Assembly (NCBI GenBank): GCA_002343545.1
Contig: DDRA01000069.1
Coordinates: 43,630 to 50,415, forward strand
Length of the DNA: 6,786 nucleotides
Source of the DNA: Bacteriovoracaceae bacterium UBA2428
GTDB taxonomy: Bacteria > Bdellovibrionota > UBA2428
Direction of reading: 5' to 3'
In this document: positions 1 to 5,914 of the stretch, piece after piece
Layout: each line of letters opens with the position of its first letter
Numbering within the stretch: position 1 is the stretch's first letter
Notes under the pieces: generated by a model
Databases searched by the model: none
Seen by the model: the letters and a program-made list of their open reading frames with translations, nothing else
What the model was told of the DNA's origin: nothing
Made by a program: the position numbers and the translations under genes

Positions 1-395
1 GGCTCGAGGAAACCTGGCCGTGGGCCGAGAGCCACCCCGACTCCGACGCGATGACCGTGGTGCGTTTTAACCAAGGCTCGATCGTCGAAGCCGACGTCTA
101 CTTTCGCGCCCGCAGCTACGCTTCGCGCGCCGAGATCTGGGCCACGACCAGCGAGAACCGCGCTTCGCGACTGCCGGAATCCCACCGCGAAACGAAGCTC
201 GAGGACATGAGCGCGCAGGATCGCTGGCTTTACCTCATCGCGGTCCACGAGTTCGGCCACGCGTTGGGCCGCGCCCACGTTCACGACCACGACTCGATCA
301 TGGCTCCCGCGGTTTCGATGAAACGGTTGCTCGAGCCCTTCACGAACTTCGACCTCGAGGTGCTCTCGTCGGTCTACCCGCTCAAATCGAAGTAG
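1..395 (+). CDS. Matrixin-like zinc metalloprotease, C-terminal part (5' end outside window)
   Basis: The frame is open from the window edge to the TAG at 393-395, so this is the 3' part of a longer gene. The ATG at 51 is probably an internal methionine, because coding-like sequence (ending ...SHPDSDAM) precedes it. The zinc-binding motif HEFGHALGRAH is complete at 246-278: three zinc-ligand histidines and the catalytic Glu. It is followed by SIM, which fits the Met-turn of metzincins. Upstream, GSIVEADVYF resembles the beta-strand preceding the active-site helix in matrixin (peptidase M10-type) domains. The domain ends soon after the Met-turn with a short helix, so the protease domain is C-terminal. 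Any signal peptide or lipobox would lie outside the window. It is probably a secreted or periplasmic protease; the substrate is unknown. It converges on the asmA gene with one base between stops. The metzincin call is firm, the exact family less so. Confidence 0.8.
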   Translation, partial: LEETWPWAESHPDSDAMTVVRFNQGSIVEADVYFRARSYASRAEIWATTSENRASRLPESHRETKLEDMSAQDRWLYLIAVHEFGHALGRAHVHDHDSIMAPAVSMKRLLEPFTNFDLEVLSSVYPLKSK

Positions 396-396
396 C

Positions 397-2940
397 TTAG
401 AAGCCGAACTTCTTCTTGAGGTTGTTCGCCGCCTTCTTGGCTTCTTCCTCGATCTTGGCTTTGGCGGCGGCTTCGGCCTTCCGTTTTTCTTCTTCGATGC
501 GGGCCTGGGCCTTACGCTTTTCTTCCTCGATCAAAGCCTCGGCCTTCCGCTTTTCTTCTTCGAGCTTGGCGCGGAGCGCGGCTTCTTGGCCCTTGAGCAG
601 GCCGCGGGCGAGACGTTCGGCGAGCAGCTTGGTCGTGTAGCCGATGTCGGCCTTGGGGTTCGCGAGATCGCCGCTCATTTTGAGCGGAACCTCGATTTGC
701 CCGCTCGGGCCCTTGAGCTCGGGAACGCGGATAAGCTCGGGCGACAAGAAGGCATCGCCGAGCATCTCGAGCTGACGATCGAAGGTGACCGTGCCCTTGG
801 CGACGAACTTCACTTCGCCCGCCTTCGTGTCGAGCGTATCGTAAGTCACGTTCAGGTCTTCGAGTAGGACCCGGCGACCTTCGATGCGGCTCACGATGCG
901 GGCCGTCTTGAAGTCCCCGCGCACGGCCTTGTCCGTCTTGGGCGTTTCGAGTTTCTTGCCGCCGACCGCCGGAACGGCGTCCATGACCATGCCCAGCACC
1001 TTCATGACGGGCAGGCTCAAACGGCCGTTCACGACGTCCCCGCGCAAGGAACCGCGCAGGTCTTTCTCGACCTGCGCACGACGCAGGCCTTTGAGCGAAA
1101 CCCCCATCTGACCGGTCAAGGCGCCCGTGAGCTCCTTGCTCCAATCCGGAACGTGAACGCGGGTCATCTCTTCGATACGCACGCCGCTCAGATCCGAGTT
1201 GAAATTCACGCCCAGGGCTTCGGGCACGAGGTCCATCTGCGCCGACATCGCGAGGCGGCCGCCGTAGCCGCCGATGCCGGTCTTGTCGACGATGAGCTTG
1301 CGCTTGGCGAGGCTCATCTGGAAAGTTCCCTGGGTGAAGTCGGCGCCGAGCGCGCGAACCTTGCCGAGCTTGACGCTCATCTTGGCCGTGACCTTATCGA
1401 GGAGAGGGTTCTGGAGCGCGGCCTCGACCGTCGGCGCGAGCTTCTCGAGCGACTCGTCGAGGGGCGCGGTGTTCGGCGAAGGGGCCGCCGCCGGAGCTCC
1501 GCTCGTTCCCGTCGTCGTGGCCGCGCCCTCTCCCTTGGCGCCCACGATGACGGGCTTCAAACCGAGAAGCTCGTCGAGATCGAGTTGCGTGGACTCCATG
1601 CCGAAGTCCACCTGGTGTTGCTCAAGGCCGCGGGCCGCCAGACGAAACGACAGGTCCGACCGGCCGATTTTCATGGAGAGCGGTTCGATCTTGATCTGCG
1701 GATCCTTGGCCGTTCCGAAGATCCGGATCGTGCCGTTCATGTCCGAGACGGGCTGCTTGAGCTCCGGCGTCGCGCCGGCCGCTTCCTTGACCTTCAGGAC
1801 GATATCGAGGCGCGGATCCTTCAGCGATCCCTCGACATTGCCGTTCAGGGCGACGCTACCGTCGAGACCGTAAGAGCGCACCATCGGCACGAAGGCCCCA
1901 AAGCCGTTCAACTTGACGTCGGGCATATTGAGCTCGGCCTTGACCGTCGCCGCGTCGGTGCCCACGTCGCGCAGCGCCGCGTTCGTCGCGAAGCTGAGGT
2001 CGGCGAAACGGAACTCGAGCGGCGCGAGGTCCACCGAGAGACGCTCCTTCTGTTCGATCTTCGCGTTGACCTTGAGCCCGAGCGTGACGCCCGCCGGCTT
2101 ATGGAAAAGCCCCGCGTAACGGATATCGAGACCCGAGAAATCGGGTTCGAGCCCGAGCTGCGCCATCATTCCCGCGTCGGTCGGATCGACGAGCAAGGAT
2201 CCGCTCGCCTTCACGAGACCCTGGACGAGGGCGCCGGCCGCCGCGACGTCCGGACGAGCGTCGAAACTCATCCGGATGGGCGCGCGAAGGCCGATGTCCT
2301 CGAGGCGAAGATTCAGTTCGCGCAACTCGACGCGGTCACCTTCGGGCGCGCCGGCCTTCTTCACGCTCACGTCGGCCGATTCGACCGAGGCGAAGAAGCG
2401 GGCCGCGAGGATCCGCGACGAAAGCCAGGTCGGCAGGCCGGAAAGCGTTTGGCCAACGACGGCCGCGGGAGCCCCTTCGGTGGAAGGCGGGGCCGCTTCC
2501 GTCGGAGCGACGGGAGCCTTCGGGGCCGGCAGGAAGGCGGCGATGTTCCCGCCGGCTTCGTCCTGCCGAACGACGACCTTGGCCTTGACGAGCCGGAAGG
2601 TCGCGCGCGGGCCCACGATCAAAGACCAGAGAGGCATGTCGAGCCCCGCGCTTTCCACCTGAGCGAGCGGTGCGTCCGCGTAGGGCGCGGGCGCCGTCGC
2701 CTTGATCCCGTCGACGCGGATGCGCACGCTCGGGATCAACGAGAAGGAAAGCTTGCCGAGCTCGACCTTGCCGCGGAGTTCGCGGTTCACGGCGTCCTGG
2801 ATCTGGGGCCGGAACTGATCGATGTCGTAGAAAAACGGAATCGCGGCGAGCAGACCCGTCCCCAGGGCCACGACGACGCCGGCACCGATGAGGGTCTTCT
2901 TGAGCGCGCTCGATTTACGGACCGGAGTTGCTTGGTTCAT
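397..2940 (-). CDS. AsmA family protein with charged C-terminal helical tail
   Basis: This 847-residue protein has a short basic N-terminus, one hydrophobic segment at about residues 17-37 (signal anchor), then the typical AsmA opening: DIDQFRPQIQDAVNRELRGKV (about 39-59) and LGKLSFSLIPSVRI (61-74). Repeated beta-rich segments follow, interrupted by Ala/Pro-rich linkers at about 138-162 and 470-495. An AsmA-like C-terminal region spans about 555-768, ending SGDLANPKADIGY. AsmA/TamB-type proteins are anchored in the inner membrane with a large periplasmic part and are linked to outer-membrane assembly and phospholipid transport; the role here is inferred from that family. The last ~75 residues form a very charged predicted helix with 11-residue repeats of the form IEEEKRKAxAx. 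A good Shine-Dalgarno (GAGG, at 2947-2950 on the complementary strand) lies 6 bases before the ATG. The start is 18 bases after the hinT stop, so the two are probably cotranscribed. Confidence 0.88.
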   Translation of the reverse strand: MNQATPVRKSSALKKTLIGAGVVVALGTGLLAAIPFFYDIDQFRPQIQDAVNRELRGKVELGKLSFSLIPSVRIRVDGIKATAPAPYADAPLAQVESAGLDMPLWSLIVGPRATFRLVKAKVVVRQDEAGGNIAAFLPAPKAPVAPTEAAPPSTEGAPAAVVGQTLSGLPTWLSSRILAARFFASVESADVSVKKAGAPEGDRVELRELNLRLEDIGLRAPIRMSFDARPDVAAAGALVQGLVKASGSLLVDPTDAGMMAQLGLEPDFSGLDIRYAGLFHKPAGVTLGLKVNAKIEQKERLSVDLAPLEFRFADLSFATNAALRDVGTDAATVKAELNMPDVKLNGFGAFVPMVRSYGLDGSVALNGNVEGSLKDPRLDIVLKVKEAAGATPELKQPVSDMNGTIRIFGTAKDPQIKIEPLSMKIGRSDLSFRLAARGLEQHQVDFGMESTQLDLDELLGLKPVIVGAKGEGAATTTGTSGAPAAAPSPNTAPLDESLEKLAPTVEAALQNPLLDKVTAKMSVKLGKVRALGADFTQGTFQMSLAKRKLIVDKTGIGGYGGRLAMSAQMDLVPEALGVNFNSDLSGVRIEEMTRVHVPDWSKELTGALTGQMGVSLKGLRRAQVEKDLRGSLRGDVVNGRLSLPVMKVLGMVMDAVPAVGGKKLETPKTDKAVRGDFKTARIVSRIEGRRVLLEDLNVTYDTLDTKAGEVKFVAKGTVTFDRQLEMLGDAFLSPELIRVPELKGPSGQIEVPLKMSGDLANPKADIGYTTKLLAERLARGLLKGQEAALRAKLEEEKRKAEALIEEEKRKAQARIEEEKRKAEAAAKAKIEEEAKKAANNLKKKFGF
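476..574 (-). repeat. Three in-frame 33-bp tandem repeats in the asmA 3' end
   Basis: Three consecutive 33-base units (476-508, 509-541, 542-574) encode 11-residue repeats: LEEEKRKAEAL, IEEEKRKAQAR and IEEEKRKAEAA. After a four-residue spacer (AKAK), a degenerate fourth copy, IEEEAKKAANN, follows nearer the stop. The units differ at several synonymous and non-synonymous positions, so the array is not freshly duplicated. The 11-residue period matches a hendecad, which favours a long straight helix or coiled coil. The array is rich in Glu, Lys, Arg and Ala, and its local base composition (A-rich on the coding strand) contrasts with the GC-rich surroundings. Confidence 0.85.
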
Positions 2941-2958
2941 CGTTATCCTCGCTCTCGC

Positions 2959-3306
2959 TCAACCGGGCGGCCACGAAAGGGCGCGGCCCCCGAGCAAATG
3001 GAAGTGAAGGTGAAAAACGGTCTGGCCGCCGTCGTCGCCGATGTTCGTGACGACGCGGTAGCCGCTCCGCTCGAGCCCCTGGGCTTTCGCGATCTCGGCG
3101 ATCTTGGCCAGGATGTGCCCGACCGCGAGCGCGTCCTCCGAGCCGACTTCCGCCAGCGAACGGATCTCTTTCTTGGGGATCACGAGGATGTGGACCGGCG
3201 CCTGCGGTTTCACGTCGTGGAAGGCCAGGCAGATGTCGTCCTCGTAGACGATCTTCGCCGGGATCTCGCGTCGAATGATCTTTCCGAAAATGGTCCCGGA
3301 ACTCAT
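2959..3306 (-). CDS. hinT: Histidine triad (HIT) nucleotide hydrolase, HINT type
   Basis: This is a 115-residue HINT-branch HIT protein, the usual length for the family. The N-terminus SSGTIFGKIIRREIPAKIVYED and the block DVKPQAPVHILVIPKK (31-46) are typical. The histidine triad is H99-L-H101-F-H103-LLGGR, with the middle His expected to be the nucleophile, and the protein ends in the WPPG seen in HINT1-like proteins. Family members hydrolyse purine nucleoside phosphoramidates and aminoacyl-adenylates in the cytoplasm as homodimers. The ATG at 3306 is chosen over an in-frame ATG at 3357 because homology begins there and a GGAG (complement of 3314-3317) lies 7 bases upstream. The upstream start would add 17 residues (MYENTFRSFEPCIWSLE) unlike the family. 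It lies 97 bases after leuS and 18 before asmA. Its start codon lies in one arm of a 15-bp inverted repeat. Confidence 0.95.
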   Translation of the reverse strand: MSSGTIFGKIIRREIPAKIVYEDDICLAFHDVKPQAPVHILVIPKKEIRSLAEVGSEDALAVGHILAKIAEIAKAQGLERSGYRVVTNIGDDGGQTVFHLHFHLLGGRALSWPPG

Positions 3307-3312
3307 TTCAAG

Positions 3313-3338
3313 GCTCCAGATGCAAGGCTCGAAGGAGC
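3313..3338 (-). promoter_or_regulatory. Small hairpin pairing with the hinT Shine-Dalgarno
   Basis: GCTCC at 3313-3317 pairs perfectly with GGAGC at 3334-3338, around a 16-base loop. Read on the - strand, the downstream arm is GGAGC, which includes the GGAG Shine-Dalgarno of hinT, and the upstream arm is GCTCC. It lies wholly inside the loop of the larger 15-bp inverted repeat, so both could form together. Five base pairs is short and could occur by chance. Confidence 0.4.
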
Positions 3339-3341
3339 GAA

Positions 3342-3357
3342 ATGTATTCTCATACAT
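3342..3357. promoter_or_regulatory. A/T-rich dyad in the leuS-hinT spacer, possible operator
   Basis: ATGTAT-TCTC-ATACAT is a perfect 6-bp inverted repeat with a 4-base spacer, in an otherwise GC-rich region. It lies 36 bases upstream of the hinT start codon. The TGTAT-N4-ATACA core recalls the dyad form of E. coli LexA boxes, but the flanking C and G of that consensus are replaced by A and T. It may be a binding site for an unidentified regulator, or simply part of the AT-rich region of a hinT promoter. No convincing -35/-10 pair could be assigned. Confidence 0.35.
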
Positions 3358-3403
3358 GAGTCGACTGAGAACGAAGCAGATGGGGGATTGAAATGAGTTC
3401 CGC

Positions 3404-5854
3404 TCATATGACCACGCTCACGATCTTACCTTTGACGTAGATGAACTTCTTCACGGGCTTGCCCTCCAACCAGCGCGTCACGGCTTCGCGCCCCAAGACG
3501 AGCGTCCGAAGCGACGCTTCGTCGATATCCTTGGCGACCTTCACCGTGTCGCGGAGCTTTCCGTTGATCTGGACGCCGAGCTCGATCTCGTCGGAAACCG
3601 TCCAGGCCGCTTCGAACGAGGGCCACGGCGTGCCGACGAGGCTCTTCGGATGACCCAGCATCGAGGCGATCTCGTCCGAGATGTGCGGCGCGAGCGGCGC
3701 GAGGATGCGCACGAAGCCGTCGAGCCAAGCGCGGGGGATCGCTCCCTTCGCGTTGAAGAATTCGTAGGCGTCGTTCAAGCCGATCATGAGGGCCGATACG
3801 GCCGTGTTGAAGCGCAGCCCTTCGATATCCTCGCCGACTTGCCGGACCGTACGGTGGTAGGAGCGCCGCAGCTCGGGCGTCCATTCCGACTCGGGCAGGT
3901 CGACGACCTTGGACGAGAGCTTGACCGCATCTCCTTCCCCTTCGGTCGCGAGGCGCCACAGACGCGAGACGAAACGGAAAACCCCTTCGATGCTCGAGGT
4001 GTTCCAGGGCTTGGCCTTCTCGAGGGGACCGAGGAACATTTCGAAAAGACGGAAGGTATCGGCGCCGTACTCGTCCACGACCTTGTCGGGGTTGACGACG
4101 TTGCCGCGCGACTTCGACATCTTCTCGCCGTCCTCGGCGAGGATCATGCCTTGGTGCACGAGACGCTTGAAGGGCTCGGGCTCGCTCACGAGGCCCAAAT
4201 CAAAGAGAACCTTCTGCCAAAAACGCGAATAGAGCAGATGACCCACGGCGTGCTCCGACCCGCCCAGGTAGAAGTCGACTTGTTTCCAGTACGACTGGGC
4301 TTCCTTCGAGAAGGGAGCGTCGGCGTTCTTCGGGTCCATGTAACGCAGGAAGTACCAGGAAGAACCCGCCGATCCGGGCATCGTATTGGATTCGCGCAGG
4401 GCGGCCGCACCCGTGACGGGATCCTTCGTCTGGATCCAATCCTTCACGGTGACGAGCGGCGACTCGCCCGTGCCCGAGGGCTCGTAGCGTTCGACCGTCG
4501 GCAACGTCAAGGGCAGGTCTTTGTCGTCGAGGGCGCGCATCCGACCGCGGTCCGCCCCTTCGGTCACGTGCAGGACGGGAATAGGCTCGCCCCAGTAGCG
4601 TTGACGCGAGAAGGTCCAGTCGCGCAAGCGGTAGGTGACTTTGCTTTCGCCGACGCCCTTGGCCGCGAGCCAGGCCGTGATCTTGCGACCGCCTTCGGCG
4701 TAGGGCAGGCCCGTGAACTCGCCCGAATTCACGAGATTGCCGTCTTCGCCGACGACGACCTTGACGGGAAGATCGAAGGTCTTCGCGAATTCACCGTCGC
4801 GTTCGTCGTGCGCGGGCACGGCCATGATGGCGCCGCTCCCGTAGCTCATCAGAACGTAGTCCGCGATCCAGACGGGGATACGCGCCCCGCTCACGGGATG
4901 AAGCGCGTAGGCCCCCGTGAAAACGCCGCTCTTGGACTTGGCGAGGTCCGTGCGTTGAAGGTCGTTTTTACGCGAGGCCTCTTTGACGTAGGCGTCGACC
5001 GACGCCTTTTGAGCGGGCGTCGTGATCTTCGCGACGAGCGGGTGCTCGGGCGCGAGAACCATGAAGGTCACGCCGAACAGGGTGTCCGGACGCGTCGTGA
5101 AGATCTCGAAGTCGCCGGCGCCGTCTTCGAGGGCGAAGCGGACCTGCGCGCCCTCGGAACGACCGATCCAGTTGCGCTGGTGCTCTTTGGTGGACTCGGG
5201 CCAGTCGAGGAGATCGAGATCCTTGAGCAAGCGCTCGGCATAGTCCGTGATCTTGAGCATCCACTGGCGCATCGGACGACGTTCGACGGGATGGCCTCCG
5301 CGTTCGGACTTGCCGTCGATGACCTCGTCGTTCGCGAGGACCGTGCCGAGGGCGGGGCACCAGTTCACGAGGATCTCGGCTTCGTAAGCGAGGCCGCGCT
5401 CCAAGAGCTGCTTGAAGATCCACTGCGTCCATTTGTAATAGGCCGGATCGCTCGTGTTGATTTCGCGGTCCCAGTCGTAGCCGAGTCCCAGCATCGTGAG
5501 CTGGCGTTTGAAAGTCTGGATGTTCTTGGCCGTCGTGATCGACGGGTGGATCCCCGTCTTGATCGCGTACTGCTCGGCGGGCAACCCGAAAGCGTCCCAA
5601 CCCATCGGGTGGAGGACGTTGAAGCCCTTCATCTTCTTGTAGCGGGCCAGGATGTCCGTCGAAATGTAGCCGAGCGGGTGACCGACGTGAAGACCGTCGC
5701 CGGAAGGGTACGGGAACATGTCGAGGATGTAATACTTGGGCTTTTCGGAGCCCGGCTGGCCGGGGTTCGCGCTCCGGAAGCATCCGTGCTCGGCCCAATG
5801 CTTTTGCCACTTCGATTCGAAGGCGTGGAAGAATTTTTTACCCGTGTCGGCCAT
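3404..5854 (-). CDS. leuS: Leucyl-tRNA synthetase
   Basis: This 816-residue class I synthetase attaches leucine to tRNA-Leu in the cytoplasm. The start MADTGKKFFHAFESKWQKHW matches the family N-terminus. Signature motifs in order: HVGH (56-59, the HIGH motif), the CP1 editing domain with TTRPDT (253-258) and GSGAIMAVPAHDERD (339-353) including the editing-site aspartates, the WTFSRQRYWGEPIPV block (413-427), KMSKS (578-582), an anticodon-binding helical region (about 640-755) and a C-terminal domain from about 765 beginning ELGVQINGKLRDTV. Editing therefore looks functional. The region of residues 163-199 keeps only one Cys (NWCP), unlike the zinc-binding E. coli version, and the roughly 45-residue leucine-specific insertion before KMSKS in E. 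coli is absent. This compact type is known in many other bacteria. The Shine-Dalgarno is weak. It sits 60 bases after the barrel gene and 97 before hinT. Confidence 0.97.
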   Translation of the reverse strand: MADTGKKFFHAFESKWQKHWAEHGCFRSANPGQPGSEKPKYYILDMFPYPSGDGLHVGHPLGYISTDILARYKKMKGFNVLHPMGWDAFGLPAEQYAIKTGIHPSITTAKNIQTFKRQLTMLGLGYDWDREINTSDPAYYKWTQWIFKQLLERGLAYEAEILVNWCPALGTVLANDEVIDGKSERGGHPVERRPMRQWMLKITDYAERLLKDLDLLDWPESTKEHQRNWIGRSEGAQVRFALEDGAGDFEIFTTRPDTLFGVTFMVLAPEHPLVAKITTPAQKASVDAYVKEASRKNDLQRTDLAKSKSGVFTGAYALHPVSGARIPVWIADYVLMSYGSGAIMAVPAHDERDGEFAKTFDLPVKVVVGEDGNLVNSGEFTGLPYAEGGRKITAWLAAKGVGESKVTYRLRDWTFSRQRYWGEPIPVLHVTEGADRGRMRALDDKDLPLTLPTVERYEPSGTGESPLVTVKDWIQTKDPVTGAAALRESNTMPGSAGSSWYFLRYMDPKNADAPFSKEAQSYWKQVDFYLGGSEHAVGHLLYSRFWQKVLFDLGLVSEPEPFKRLVHQGMILAEDGEKMSKSRGNVVNPDKVVDEYGADTFRLFEMFLGPLEKAKPWNTSSIEGVFRFVSRLWRLATEGEGDAVKLSSKVVDLPESEWTPELRRSYHRTVRQVGEDIEGLRFNTAVSALMIGLNDAYEFFNAKGAIPRAWLDGFVRILAPLAPHISDEIASMLGHPKSLVGTPWPSFEAAWTVSDEIELGVQINGKLRDTVKVAKDIDEASLRTLVLGREAVTRWLEGKPVKKFIYVKGKIVSVVI

Positions 5855-5861
5855 AGGGCCG
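5848..5861 (-). promoter_or_regulatory. GC hairpin across the leuS start codon
   Basis: CGGCC (5848-5852) and GGCCG (5857-5861) form a 5-bp stem with a 4-base loop. On the - strand the start codon spans 5854-5852, so its A and U lie in the loop and its G in the stem. Upstream there is no strong Shine-Dalgarno, only a weak purine stretch (AGAGTGG) about 8 bases before the start. The pairing is visible directly; an effect on initiation is inferred and could be a chance product of high GC. Confidence 0.3.
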
Positions 5862-5883
5862 CCACTCTACTACCGGGGCCGCC
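5856..5883. repeat. Pair of GGGCCGCC direct repeats upstream of leuS
   Basis: The octamer GGGCCGCC occurs at 5856-5863 and again at 5876-5883, exactly 20 bases apart, within the 60-base gap between the barrel gene and leuS. The copy nearer leuS abuts the start codon and shares bases with the start-codon hairpin. No function is evident; low-complexity GC sequence makes chance repetition plausible. Confidence 0.3.
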
Positions 5884-5914
5884 TTCTTGAAACGACGGGC
5901 GGGCGACACCGGGC

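Larger units (their letters stand above)
3297..3402 (-). promoter_or_regulatory. 15-bp perfect inverted repeat enclosing the leuS-hinT spacer and covering the hinT start codon
   Basis: On the + strand CGGAACTCATTTCAA at 3297-3311 is exactly mirrored by TTGAAATGAGTTCCG at 3388-3402, leaving a 76-base loop. In the - strand transcript the first arm begins two bases after the leuS stop, and the second arm contains the hinT AUG (3304-3306) with its flanking bases. A further GGTC/GACC pairing (3292-3295 with 3410-3413) could extend the stem across a bulge. No T-run follows, so it does not look like an intrinsic terminator. A readthrough leuS-hinT mRNA could hide the hinT start in this stem. The base matching is seen directly; the regulatory role is inferred. 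Confidence 0.6.

Noticed and set aside
163..395. Independent small gene starting at the ATG at 51 or later
   Set aside because: Coding-like sequence continues upstream to the window edge, and a lone matrixin C-terminus would lack part of the domain; it is better read as a truncated view of a longer gene.
3307..3357. Longer hinT starting at the ATG at 3357
   Set aside because: The 17 extra residues do not resemble HINT N-termini, and a well-placed Shine-Dalgarno precedes the ATG at 3306.
1153..3396. 747-codon + strand open frame antisense to asmA and hinT
   Set aside because: It is a shadow of the GC-rich coding sequence on the other strand. The product is Arg/Asp/Glu/Gly-rich with no recognisable domain, and it crosses two well-supported genes and their spacers.
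3307..3403. Intrinsic terminator after leuS
   Set aside because: The 15-bp inverted repeat has a 76-base loop and no downstream T-run, and its second arm runs into the hinT coding sequence.
4968..5810. 280-codon - strand frame overlapping leuS in another frame
   Set aside because: It is an Arg/Pro/His-rich frame-shifted shadow of leuS without a ribosome-binding site or domain.
3650..5890. 746-codon + strand open frame antisense to leuS
   Set aside because: Same explanation: leuS is unambiguous by motifs over its full length, and the antisense product has low-complexity composition and no family likeness.
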